A stretch of DNA of 35,830 nucleotides, from positions 1 through 35,830 of the forward strand of contig JAUZSK010000022.1 of the NCBI GenBank assembly GCA_030949565.1. Reading direction: 5' to 3'. A program made the position numbers and the translations under genes. Under the pieces are notes generated by a model. It saw only the letters and a program-made list of their open reading frames with translations. It did not search any database and was not told where the DNA came from. Positions 8,092-16,236 of the stretch are shown piece by piece (positions within the stretch are counted from its first letter, which is position 1; every line of letters begins with the position of its first letter). This DNA is from Enterobacterales bacterium. Its GTDB lineage: Bacteria; Pseudomonadota; Gammaproteobacteria; Enterobacterales; Kangiellaceae.

Positions 8092-9929
8092 GGCTAGTTG
8101 AATCAAAGCGGTATCCACTAATCGACCATTTTGGTTAAACCAATTAATTTCATACTGATGAGCTGACTCGGCATCTTCTGCCTGTAATGGGCTTAAAGTC
8201 ACATAAAAACCGGCTTGCTCGGCGTAGGCCCATGTATCCCACTGGCGAAACCAGCGATCATCTTCTATCCACCAGCGACCTTTATCATATTCCTCATCGG
8301 TATGTCCCGCAGTACCCATCATCTGCCCATTGGCACAGAGTTCTATTCGACAAGGCGCGCCATAAACCGTTTTGCAAATCAGTGTGGCTCCAGTCAGTTT
8401 TTGCTTTAACTGCTGCTGATTGAGCGATTGCGTCGCATCTGTCAAGCGTAAAGGTTGTTTTTGCGAAAGATCTCGTATTAATTTGGCTAACTTAGCCACT
8501 CCCAGTCTAATTTTATCTTCGCTTAGACTAGTAACGCCCATTCGAAAGCAAGATGCATGAGGATGTTGTGATTCATAGGTTAAATAATAATCATCCACAG
8601 GTTCAATTAATATCCCTTGTTGACTGGCTTTATTAACCAGTTCTTCCATTGAAATATCCACGGGGCATTTCACCCAAAAAGCGGTACCACCTTGGTTAGG
8701 GATGGTTAAAATAGATTGCGGAAGATAATGATTTAACGCATCACGCAAGGCATTCCATCGAAGACTAAAAATTTTATGGATCCGCATCATAAAGGCATCA
8801 TAATGCCCTAAAGATAGAAAGAAGGCGGCTGTTCTCTGGTTACTGTGTGGCGGATGACCCACCATCAATCGCCGTAGCTGTCGTGCTGCCTGAATAATTT
8901 CTGCGGATGCTAAAATAAACCCCAATCCCAAGCCAGGAGCAATGGCTTTCGATAAGGCAGATAGATAAATCACCCTCTGCTCGGTATCAATGGAATAGAG
9001 TGCTGGATGCGGGCTACCAAGATAATTACTTTCACATTCCGAGTCATCCTCAATAATGATTAGATCTTGTTGTGTTGCCATCGCCACCAATTTCTGGCGT
9101 CGTTCCATCGGCATAGTGACCGCCGTTGGTTGCTGATGACTGGGAGTTAAAAAGATGAGATCCATCGATTTAAGTTGATTATCCACCAATAAACCTTGCT
9201 CATCTATCGGTTGCGGATGGATTTGACAATGAGTTAAGCCGAGACAACTTTGCAAACTTTTTGAACCGGGATTTTCCATTGCGACACGAGTTGTTTTGTC
9301 GCACAGTAGTTGGGTAATTAAATAAAGGGCATGATGGCTACCCGAAGTGATTAAAATCTCATCCCTTTGCGCCACAATTCCACGCCGAGGAAGAATTTTT
9401 GTAGTAATTTGTTCCAATAATCGCGCATCATCGGCATCTGAATGATCAGCAAAAGGGCTGGTTTGTAACCCGCCAAAGGCTAAACGACTGGCTTCCTGCC
9501 ATTGTGAAACCGGATATAAAGAAGCATCAAAATAACCATCAATAAAAGGGTAGGGGTGCTTTTGCCAATCCGCTGGCCATATAAAAGGTTGTTTTTTTAA
9601 TCCTTTGAGCTTTATTTTACCCTGCCAAGTTTTTTGTGTCGGTTTTGGTTTAAGTGGTTTAGAAAAACCAACGCGACCTTCTAGTATATTTTGGTTAACA
9701 TACAAACCGCTGCGCTGACGACTCACCAAAAGCCCTCGTCCACCAATTGATTGTAGGCTAACACCACAGTATTTCGAGCCACATTGAGTTGCTCCGCCAA
9801 CTTGCGCGACGAAATTAACTTTTCACCGGCAGGTAAACTACCGGACAAGATCGCTGCCACTAGTTTTTGCCGGATTTGGTTTTGTAATCCGAGCTTACTA
9901 TGAGGGTCAAGGTGTATAAGTAGTTCCAT
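8065..9929 (-). pseudogene. MocR/PdxR-type regulator (GntR HTH + aminotransferase fold), frameshifted
   Basis: The N-terminal part (9929 to 9723) is a GntR winged helix with SRKLAEQLNVARNTVVLAYN and ends VDEGFW-stop. The next part (from 9729) continues in another frame with VSRQRSGLYV, exactly where a MocR protein would read on. One extra base in the T-run (plus-strand A-run 9728-9731, four instead of five) restores one ~620-residue protein. The aminotransferase-like domain has the PLP-lysine motif YLSALSKAIAPGLGLGF and EDDSECE. MocR regulators usually end near 480 residues; here about 130 more follow, rich in Trp and Tyr (GRWWIEDDRWFRQWDTWAYAE is part of it). Such proteins sense PLP or amino-group metabolites and control nearby transport or amine genes. 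Either a true pseudogene or a homopolymer error; everything else looks intact. Confidence 0.8.
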
Positions 9930-9947
9930 AATTAAAGTGGTTCTCTA

Positions 9948-11579
9948 CTACCTAAGACTTTGGTTAATACGCTTAATAAGATCAGCTACATACTGCTGCA
10001 TATAGGTTCCTTCAAGGGCTGCCTCGCGATCTTTATCAGAGCCGTAAATCGCTATTCGGTCGCAGTTATACTTCATTCTATTAGTGGTATCTAAATCACT
10101 TTGTTTGCTGCTGCATAAATATTGAAAGGCATTATACGGAGGATCTAATGGCACCAATCCTGTTAGATTACAACACTTCTTGTTTTGCCGATCGGCATTA
10201 ATTATCAGCCGTCCAATCACCTGCTTGGCGGAATATTTTTGTTGATCAGCCGCTTGGGTATTTTCTTGGTTTAGTGCTAGGCTATAGGATCTGGATTTCG
10301 CTGGTTTTTTGGTGGTGTAGCCGATCTTAACACTTGGCGCGGTGAGTAAATACCAGACATCGTTGAAGTTTAATTTGGCGGTCATACGATAGCTGCCAGC
10401 CAATTGCGTCAACAATGGATCCGATATATTAAGTCTAACCTGACGATCATTTTTAGTTTTAACCGCAATATATTCAAATGAATTCAGCTTACCATTTCCA
10501 GTATAAAGAAATTCAGCATACCATTCTGTTTTTGCGCTTACAGCCGAGTATTTAGACCATATGGTAAACACTGAATTTGAATGGCTCACTCGCGCATAGG
10601 CGTATTGATTGGGATCTTCTGAGGAAACTGCATCACCTAAATACCAGTATGAATCAGCCTCGTTAGGAAAAAATATTCCATCAATCACATGGCCACTCTT
10701 TTTGGCTTTGGATAGTATAGGGCTCTTGTGGATGCCGTTTGGATTTATTATTTGGCTGATCCTATTGAAGTCTCTCCGGACATAAATGCCGTTATAACTT
10801 GCCAAATGGTATATTTCGCTAGCCAAGGAAAGCAATTTATACCGGTTTCGTTTTGCCTTAGTCTGAGCAAAAGCCTCTAACACCTTACCTAACTGATAAA
10901 AACCTTTCCCGTCATTGCTCGAAATTGCTTTTTTAGACCAATATAGCGCCTTATCTAGATCTTTCGGTGTGCCATTACTCTTAAGGTAGTTATCCGTGGT
11001 CGCACGCATCGCACCAGTAATTCCTTTTTCCGCAGCTTTTTTATACCAATCAAAACTTCTTTTTTCATTCTTTTCAACACCTAATGCATAATTATAATGG
11101 ATTGCCATCATAACATTGCCAAAAGGATAACCTAACCTGATTGCTTCTTTGGCCAACTTGAGAGATTTTTCATAACGCTCGGCTTTCGTGTAGGCTCGCG
11201 AAAGGCTAGTAACAACCATACCCACTTTGTCACCGCCCATTGCATAGGCAAGCTCACAATATGCGATGGCTTTTTCACTGTCGATTTTATTAAATACGAC
11301 ACCTAATAAAACAGTATCAGGATTTGTTGGATGCGAGCTAGACCGAATACAGGCGGCAATCGCTAGAGCAAAATCAGAGGATATTTTGTTACCTAAAGTA
11401 TCTTCAATTCTTGGTTGAAGTTTACTTAAATAGTGAAGGTCTTGCAGGAAATGATATTCACTGGATGGTTGACCTGTCATTATTGAAAATAGTTTTTCCT
11501 CTACCTCAGATTTTGCTTGCAGGTTAAAAGTTTGGAATAGCAAAGCAAGCAAGAAAACCGATAATTTTGTTTTTTTCAT
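9948..11579 (-). CDS. Exported Sel1-repeat protein of unknown function
   Basis: 543 residues starting with a signal peptide (MKKTKLSVFLLALLFQTFN, likely cut after LQA). Residues ~90-290 contain Sel1/TPR-like helical repeats, for example GYPFGNVMMAIHYNYALGVE, NEKRSFDWYKKAAEKGITGA and DLDKALYWSKKAISSNDGKG. The C-terminal ~250 residues are a mixed domain I do not recognise, with several cysteines (KKCCNLTG, YLCSS, YNCDR) that could form disulfides in the periplasm. Sel1 proteins commonly scaffold envelope complexes. The gene ends 18 bases before the MocR start on the same strand, so it may be cotranscribed with that regulator. Its long, AT-rich, poorly recognised sequence looks accessory. No specific role can be assigned. 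Confidence 0.75.
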   Translation of the reverse strand: MKKTKLSVFLLALLFQTFNLQAKSEVEEKLFSIMTGQPSSEYHFLQDLHYLSKLQPRIEDTLGNKISSDFALAIAACIRSSSHPTNPDTVLLGVVFNKIDSEKAIAYCELAYAMGGDKVGMVVTSLSRAYTKAERYEKSLKLAKEAIRLGYPFGNVMMAIHYNYALGVEKNEKRSFDWYKKAAEKGITGAMRATTDNYLKSNGTPKDLDKALYWSKKAISSNDGKGFYQLGKVLEAFAQTKAKRNRYKLLSLASEIYHLASYNGIYVRRDFNRISQIINPNGIHKSPILSKAKKSGHVIDGIFFPNEADSYWYLGDAVSSEDPNQYAYARVSHSNSVFTIWSKYSAVSAKTEWYAEFLYTGNGKLNSFEYIAVKTKNDRQVRLNISDPLLTQLAGSYRMTAKLNFNDVWYLLTAPSVKIGYTTKKPAKSRSYSLALNQENTQAADQQKYSAKQVIGRLIINADRQNKKCCNLTGLVPLDPPYNAFQYLCSSKQSDLDTTNRMKYNCDRIAIYGSDKDREAALEGTYMQQYVADLIKRINQSLR

Positions 11580-11704
11580 ATTAACCCCTTAACTTTAACG
11601 ATTTATTCTAGACCTCAATCCTAGCATAATTAAAGCTCAAAGCTCGAATTTACTCACGCAACGGTTAGCGCTGCCTTAAGCCCGGATTATACTTTTTAAA
11701 TCTT

Positions 11705-11822
11705 GTCATTCCCAAAGGGTTATATAGGAAAGCCATATCATTTGCGGTGAATTTTCTAACAAAACGTCCATTTACTATGATTAGAGATTGCTGGATTCCC
11801 GATAAAATAACTCGGGAATGAC
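11705..11822. repeat. dRS3-like palindromic repeat element in 400-base gap
   Basis: The gap 11580-11977 holds no convincing gene. Within it, GTCATTCCC (11705-11713) and its exact complement GGGAATGAC (11814-11822) bound a 118-base segment. At the right end, ATTCCCGA (11795-11802) and TCGGGAAT (11812-11819) make a perfect 8-bp hairpin with a 9-base loop, preceded by TGCTGG. The ATTCCC-spacer-GGGAAT design matches the widespread dRS3-type repeats and the common GTCATTCCC...GGGAATGAC repeats of proteobacteria. Non-coding and possibly mobile with help from a transposase elsewhere. Confidence 0.6.
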
Positions 11823-11977
11823 GGAAATCGACGTTCATTTTTTTTAAAATTTAAAGAATAATCCGACCTTAAACGTTAGCTAGACTCCCAACTTGGCAAT
11901 TAAACCGCAACAGCCATCAATATGATACAAAATAATAAGTATTTTATTATTTAATGTGTCATAAATATCTTTTATCA

Positions 11978-12475
11978 TTAATTTTTATCCAACTGGGTTA
12001 AATGCTCTATTGGATAATCTTTTTTGCAAATAATTTCCTTCATAATGACATAGCTATGATATTTATTAATACCGAGATCAGAATCCAAAAGCATTTGAAT
12101 GGTTTGTTGATAATGGGTAATGCTGCGACAAATAAATTTTACTAAATAATCAAAGCCGCCACTTGCTAAATAACACTCGGCGACTTCAGGGATGTTGGTG
12201 ATCCTCTGTTCAAAATGTGCATACTCTTCTAGCGTATGTTCTGCAATGGTGATTTGAGTAAACACCTGAATCGTTTCAACGATTTTATTGATTTCGATTA
12301 GCGCTTGATAACTTTGAATAAAACCAAGTTTTTCTAACCTTTTAACTCGCTGTAAACAAGGGCTGGCTGACAGCGCGACCTTGTCCGCTAAATCGACATT
12401 CTTGATTCGTCCTTGTTGTTGTAAAACCGATAGAATTTTAATATCTATTTGATCGAGTTTGTGTCCTTTGATCAT
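11978..12475 (-). CDS. Lrp/AsnC-family transcriptional regulator
   Basis: 165 residues. The N-terminal winged helix (about 5-60) has the typical LDQIDIKILSVLQQQGR start and a recognition region LSASPCLQRVKRLEKLGFIQ. The C-terminal half is the RAM/ACT-like effector-binding and oligomerisation domain, with GGFDYLVKFICR matching the conserved G-x-x-D-Y segment. Lrp-family proteins sense amino acids and control their transport or breakdown. ATG 12475 is chosen because it forms an ATGA overlap with the stop of the membrane-protein gene upstream; a GTG four codons earlier is possible. It is the last gene of an operon with an amino-acid permease, so it probably regulates that permease and perhaps the Rieske/DDAH genes. 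Confidence 0.9.
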   Translation of the reverse strand: MIKGHKLDQIDIKILSVLQQQGRIKNVDLADKVALSASPCLQRVKRLEKLGFIQSYQALIEINKIVETIQVFTQITIAEHTLEEYAHFEQRITNIPEVAECYLASGGFDYLVKFICRSITHYQQTIQMLLDSDLGINKYHSYVIMKEIICKKDYPIEHLTQLDKN

Positions 12476-12873
12476 TTTACCACCCACAGCTTACCAATAA
12501 TTGGGTATTGGTAGGTTTTACCCGATCGCGCTTTAACTAACGCTAAAACACCCAACAGCAACAACACGGAATGTAGCAATGTAAAATAAAGAATGATCGC
12601 CATCCAAGTATAGGCCGAATGGAGATCACCCCAATATAAAAACATCAAACTAACCACCAGTAAGAATACACCAGCAAATAAATTGGCCACAATGGATTGT
12701 CTATAATGGTGTCGGCAGAAGTTAGATGATTGAGTCATTGGACTTTTATATAAAATCAACAGCAATACAAAAGCAACTACAGGAAGCAAGCTGATATTAA
12801 GTAAAAATAACACATGGGCTAAGGCGGCTCGCTGGTGCATTTTTTGTTGTAGCTTGATTGAATTTGACATCAT
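12472..12873 (-). CDS. DUF4870-like small membrane protein
   Basis: 133 residues with about three hydrophobic segments (LFLLNISLLPVVAFVLLLIL, then ANLFAGVFLLVVSLMFLYW, then a third around YFTLLHSVLLLLGVLALV). It ends with KARSGKTYQYPIIGKLW, which resembles the tail of DUF4870/Tic20-like proteins (A-x-x-G-x-x-Y-x-Y-P). Function of the family is unknown. Two ATG codons (12873, 12870) follow directly after the permease TAA, and its TGA overlaps the Lrp ATG, so all three genes should be translated from one message. This is an unusual partner for a permease and could modulate it, but that is inference. Confidence 0.7.
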   Translation of the reverse strand: MMSNSIKLQQKMHQRAALAHVLFLLNISLLPVVAFVLLLILYKSPMTQSSNFCRHHYRQSIVANLFAGVFLLVVSLMFLYWGDLHSAYTWMAIILYFTLLHSVLLLLGVLALVKARSGKTYQYPIIGKLWVVK

Positions 12874-14175
12874 TTAAACTCGTCTTGTTTTCACCCACCA
12901 ATAAATTGGTAGGCCGCTTAATATCAAAACAACTCCCCACAGCATTGCTTTAGAGCCTATGCCACTGATTGCCCAAATGATATAAAACAAGCAAACAAGG
13001 AGGTGATTAAACGAAAAAAAATCTAGCTCTCGCTCTTTGCTAAACGCCAATTTTATATCTACTACAATACTTAACAAATAAGGTACAAAAATTCCAAGTG
13101 TAGAAACTAAAATAGCAAAAGTATAGAGAGAAACCAAGCCTTCACTAAAATTAAAAATAACTAAAACCGAAATCAGTACACTAGATAGAACCAATGCACC
13201 CATTGAAACACCGTCTTGCTTACTGTCGGTTAAAAATTTTGGCATTAATCCATCACGCGCTGCCGTCATAGGCACCTGTCCTTGTAATAGAATCCAACCG
13301 TTTAACGCGCCAAGACAACTGATTATCGCGCCTGCGGCCACAATAAAACCGGCCCATTCTCCCCAAAGCGCTTTGGCCGCATCGGCATAGGGCGCAGAGG
13401 AATGCTGCAGATCAGCATTAGACACCACACTCATAATGGTCACCTGAGAAGAAATATAAACAAAAGCCACGATTAAAAGACCGTAAATGGTCGCTTTGGG
13501 TATGGTCTTTTTGGGGTTTTCCACGTTATCCGCAGGAATAGTAGCGGATTCCAAACCTAAAAAGGCCCAAAGCGTTAAGGCTGCGGTAGCTGTCACCGCG
13601 TCCGACAAGGGTTTATCGGTTAAATTGAAAGGTTTAAACGCCTCCACATCAAATACAAAAAAACTAACCGCGCCTAGCGCAATCAGTGGCAACAGCTTTA
13701 AAAGGGTAGACACCAGCTGAAAAATACCGGCTTTTCTCACACCTTGAGCGTTTAACAGGGTTAAAGACCAAATAAAAAACAACGAAATTCCAATCGCCAT
13801 CATGGGATTTTGGTTAATCGACGGATAAAAATAAGCCAAATAAGCCACCGCCGCCACCGCAATAGCCGCATTGCCACACCAAATAGAAATCCAATAGGAC
13901 CAGGCCACCGAAAAACCCGCAAAATCACCAAAATGGTCATAGGCATAACGATAAGGCCCGCCCTGCTTAGGAAATTGCCGACTTAATCGCACAAACACCA
14001 AAGCCGTCATCAAAGCACCTATCGCCGTTGCCACCCAGCCAACTAAACTCACCCCACCATAAGGTGCTAATGAAGCGGGTAGGAGAAAAATACCGGAACC
14101 CACCATATTGCCCACAACCAAGGAAATACAGATCCAAATGCCTATTTTTTGTTTTTTATTTACTGCAGACTGCAT
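12874..14175 (-). CDS. APC-family amino-acid/polyamine permease
   Basis: 433 residues with about twelve hydrophobic segments. The N-terminal ISLVVGNMVGSGIFLLPASL matches the helix 1 substrate-binding signature G-x-G-I-F of the APC superfamily. RLSRQFPKQGGPYRYAYDHF is the conserved loop 2 region, and LWAFLGLESATIPADNVENP is the helix 6 region of the AdiC/PotE/CadB-like branch. That branch exchanges or imports basic amino acids and amines. Proximity to a dimethylargininase gene (about 3 kb away, opposite strand) would fit arginine, citrulline or methylarginine transport, but this is inference. First gene of an operon with a DUF4870-like protein and an Lrp regulator. Confidence 0.9.
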   Translation of the reverse strand: MQSAVNKKQKIGIWICISLVVGNMVGSGIFLLPASLAPYGGVSLVGWVATAIGALMTALVFVRLSRQFPKQGGPYRYAYDHFGDFAGFSVAWSYWISIWCGNAAIAVAAVAYLAYFYPSINQNPMMAIGISLFFIWSLTLLNAQGVRKAGIFQLVSTLLKLLPLIALGAVSFFVFDVEAFKPFNLTDKPLSDAVTATAALTLWAFLGLESATIPADNVENPKKTIPKATIYGLLIVAFVYISSQVTIMSVVSNADLQHSSAPYADAAKALWGEWAGFIVAAGAIISCLGALNGWILLQGQVPMTAARDGLMPKFLTDSKQDGVSMGALVLSSVLISVLVIFNFSEGLVSLYTFAILVSTLGIFVPYLLSIVVDIKLAFSKERELDFFSFNHLLVCLFYIIWAISGIGSKAMLWGVVLILSGLPIYWWVKTRRV

Positions 14176-14300
14176 AAAAACCGCTTAATAATGTTTAATT
14201 GGTTATTTCTACGCTTGTTGTCACTAAGAGTCAATTGATTATTCATCGCCTAAAGAATGGTTTATCTTCTTTGTTGAAAGCTTGTATTTATAATTGATAA

Positions 14301-14317
14301 ACAATAGCGCTTATTGT
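14301..14317. promoter_or_regulatory. Palindrome ahead of lipoprotein gene
   Basis: ACAATA-GCGCT-TATTGT is a near-perfect inverted repeat about 40 bases upstream of the lipoprotein ATG, just before a TACAAT hexamer (14320-14325) that could be a -10 box. TTGATA at 14294 is 20 bases away, too far for a standard -35, so the promoter call is weak. The palindrome may be an operator. Confidence 0.3.
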
Positions 14318-14354
14318 AGTACAATCTGTAACATCATTAACAAGGAGAAAATCA

Positions 14355-14831
14355 ATGTTTTTTATTCCACGAATATATTTAGTTATTTTGGTTCTTATCA
14401 TAACCGCGTGTTCAGCTAGTGGTCCAAAATACCAGAGACCGGAACCATCAATGATTAGAGAACACTCTGAAGTCGTCATTTTAAGACCCAGTCAATTTGC
14501 CGCCGGTGCTACAGCCTACTGCGTTTTGATTGACAATCAGTCATTAGGCTATCTCTCGAATGGTGGCTATCTGAAAATATTGCTAACACCAGGTATACAT
14601 AGAATATCCATGCCAGACCTTCATACTGATCTAAAAATAACAACGGAAAATAATAAAATTTCTTTTGTGCTGTTTAATGTCAATTTAAATTATATAGCGC
14701 CTATACAGACAGGTAGTCAATTATTAGTTGATAGCAACTGGAGTACAGGGCTTAAGGTTTTGTCTGAAAAGGAAGGTTTGCGCATGGTTAAGCAACTAAG
14801 AGAAGCCGAGCTAGATGATGACTGCGATTAA
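14355..14831 (+). CDS. DUF2846-like lipoprotein
   Basis: 158 residues. A short signal peptide ends in the lipobox ITAC (Cys ~19), so the mature protein should be lipid-anchored in the envelope. The body contains VVILRPSQFAAGATAYCVLI, DNQSLGYLSNGGYLKILLTP and GIHRISMP. These resemble the R-P-s-q-f...v-D-g-k-x-i-G-x-l-x-n-G-s-Y...p-G-x-H layout of DUF2846, a small beta-sandwich family of unknown role. The start is firm: AAGGAG lies eight bases upstream. It stands alone between divergent and poorly conserved genes in an AT-rich stretch. Confidence 0.75.
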   Translation: MFFIPRIYLVILVLIITACSASGPKYQRPEPSMIREHSEVVILRPSQFAAGATAYCVLIDNQSLGYLSNGGYLKILLTPGIHRISMPDLHTDLKITTENNKISFVLFNVNLNYIAPIQTGSQLLVDSNWSTGLKVLSEKEGLRMVKQLREAELDDDCD

Positions 14832-14989
14832 TCATATGTCGATTTTGGTGCTATAACAATCTCTAAAATGTTTTTTACTTTTCCGCCAAAAGCACCTCTA
14901 GGAAAAATATAAAAAATTCAACTTCAGGCTATTGGTTCAAACAAGCTAAAGGGTAAAAATGGCCTAATCTAGCCGGTGAAGGAAGATAT

Positions 14990-15138
14990 TTGAAATTACT
15001 AAACAGCTAAGTATAATATTGCTAATCCTCAGCTTCAACGGTTACGCAAATGACCGAATGAAACTGCCTTTTATTTTTAAAAATAATAGACTACCCCGAA
15101 GCAAAGGTTTATTTTGCAATAGCTGTATAGAAACCTAA
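14990..15138 (+). pseudogene. Possible small exported protein, frameshifted
   Basis: The gap 14832-15210 has no intact gene. From TTG 14990, behind GAAGGAAG, the frame reads MKLLNS then stops; adding one A in the A-run near 15001-15004 gives about 49 residues beginning MKLLKQLSIILLILSFNGYA, a convincing signal peptide, then NDRMKLPFIF and ending FCNSCIET. The joined product is short and matches nothing I know. It may be a decayed gene or another single-base error. Weak support. Confidence 0.3.
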
Positions 15139-15210
15139 TCATTTTAGAAATAACAAGCTTAACACTATAAAAAACAATATCAAAAATAACATAATAAAAA
15201 GGAAAAACTA

Positions 15211-15682
15211 GTGAATATTTATCTAATTGCAATCCTATTTTTATTGATCCCTTTTGTAATAATTAGAGTTAAAGCGACAGCCTCATTTAGCCCACCCAAT
15301 AAACTTACTCGAGACAAGGTTAATCTGGTTTGGAATGCTTTAAAAAAACACGGGACAAGAGGCTAGTTTTGCCGTATTACTATTACAACCAAAAATTAAA
15401 GACTGTGTGAATCTTCAGTTTTCCATTCAAAATGGAAAAATTGGAATAGATTGGGTATTGTTATCACCGATCAACATAAAAGACGAACATGTTTTTCTAG
15501 ATGAAGCAGGTAAACAGGCATGTATTGTAGAACGCAACCAAGAAAACGATGTGAACTACCTTAGATCAGAAAGCAAAAACATGGTTGCCTTATGTCTGGC
15601 ATTGCTTGATCACTATCAGGTAAGCCCTGAAGATGAAATGGAGTTGATTGTTGAGTCTTTTGATTGGAAAGGCAATGCTTAG
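15211..15682 (+). pseudogene. Small membrane-anchored protein of unknown function, frameshifted at an A-run
   Basis: GTG 15211 has AAGGA eight bases upstream. The first 44 or so codons give one hydrophobic anchor (LIAILFLLIPFVIIRV) and then KLTRDKVNLVWNALK. At seven A's (15342-15348) the frame runs into a TAG at 15364. Reading six A's instead continues as NTGQEASFAVLLLQPKIKDC and on to VESFDWKGNA at 15682, a ~156-residue protein. The downstream part alone is open from GTG 15407. No family recognised; the acidic, soluble C-terminal domain should face the cytoplasm or periplasm. It precedes the ACT-domain gene by ~36 bases. Either phase variation at the homopolymer, a pseudogene or a sequencing error. 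Confidence 0.55.
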
Positions 15683-15718
15683 GGCTAAAAATTAAATGAC
15701 AATGACCGAGAAAAAACC

Positions 15719-16123
15719 ATGACCGGAGAAACCAATTTAAATAAACTACTGGCTTCATTGTCACCTAAACTCGATCCTACCGAATATGTATTTTGTTCGG
15801 TTAAGGGAGAGCTTGCTGAGTTTATCCATTGTTCACCCTTGGCAACTTTCACTGAAGATGAGGGATTAACGCTGGTGATTACTCGACAAACCGCTGAACA
15901 AAATGGTTTAAACTTTGAATCTCACTTTAAAAGAATTAGCCTGATGGTTCATTCAAGCTTAAATGCTGTGGGTCTGACCGCGGCAGTGTCAGCTCAATTA
16001 ACAAAACAAGGCATCAGCGCCAATATCATTGCTGGCTATTATCATGACCATATCTTTGTGCAGGCGGCAAAGGCTGATCCTGCGCTTGAGGCTTTGAGAA
16101 ATATGTTAACAAAGGATGTTTAA
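15719..16123 (+). CDS. ACT-domain protein (COG3602, DUF2241 family)
   Basis: 134 residues. The N-terminal half (LNKLLASLSPKLDPTEYVFC, then EDEGLTLVITRQTAEQNGL) and the C-terminal half (HSSLNAVGLTAAVSAQLTKQ, ISANIIAGYYHDHIFV) match the tandem small ACT domains of the COG3602 family. ACT domains bind amino acids and give allosteric control; this stand-alone family is widespread but lacks an assigned role. The conserved NIIAGYYHDHIFV block is its most telling part. It is 113 bases upstream of the Rieske oxygenase on the same strand. A role as an amino-acid sensor for its neighbours is possible but unproven. Confidence 0.85.
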   Translation: MTGETNLNKLLASLSPKLDPTEYVFCSVKGELAEFIHCSPLATFTEDEGLTLVITRQTAEQNGLNFESHFKRISLMVHSSLNAVGLTAAVSAQLTKQGISANIIAGYYHDHIFVQAAKADPALEALRNMLTKDV

Positions 16124-16173
16124 TTTTAAATGGCCGATAAAATGTAAAAAAGCTTTTAGTAATGTCATACCTA

Positions 16174-16188
16174 TTGGATTGAATCCAA
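16174..16188. promoter_or_regulatory. Candidate operator upstream of Rieske/DDAH genes
   Basis: TTGGATT-G-AATCCAA is a perfect 7+7 inverted repeat about 50 bases before the Rieske start. Its position fits an operator or activator site for the two-gene unit. The binding protein is unknown; the Lrp regulator at 11978-12475 is one candidate. Confidence 0.4.
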
Positions 16189-16236
16189 AAAGTCATATCG
16201 CTTGCTAAAACTGAAATCCTGGAATAATATCAAAAC

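Noticed and set aside
13487..13720. Plus-strand open frame inside the permease
   Set aside because: Shadow of the permease; no start signal and low-complexity Lys/Ser product.
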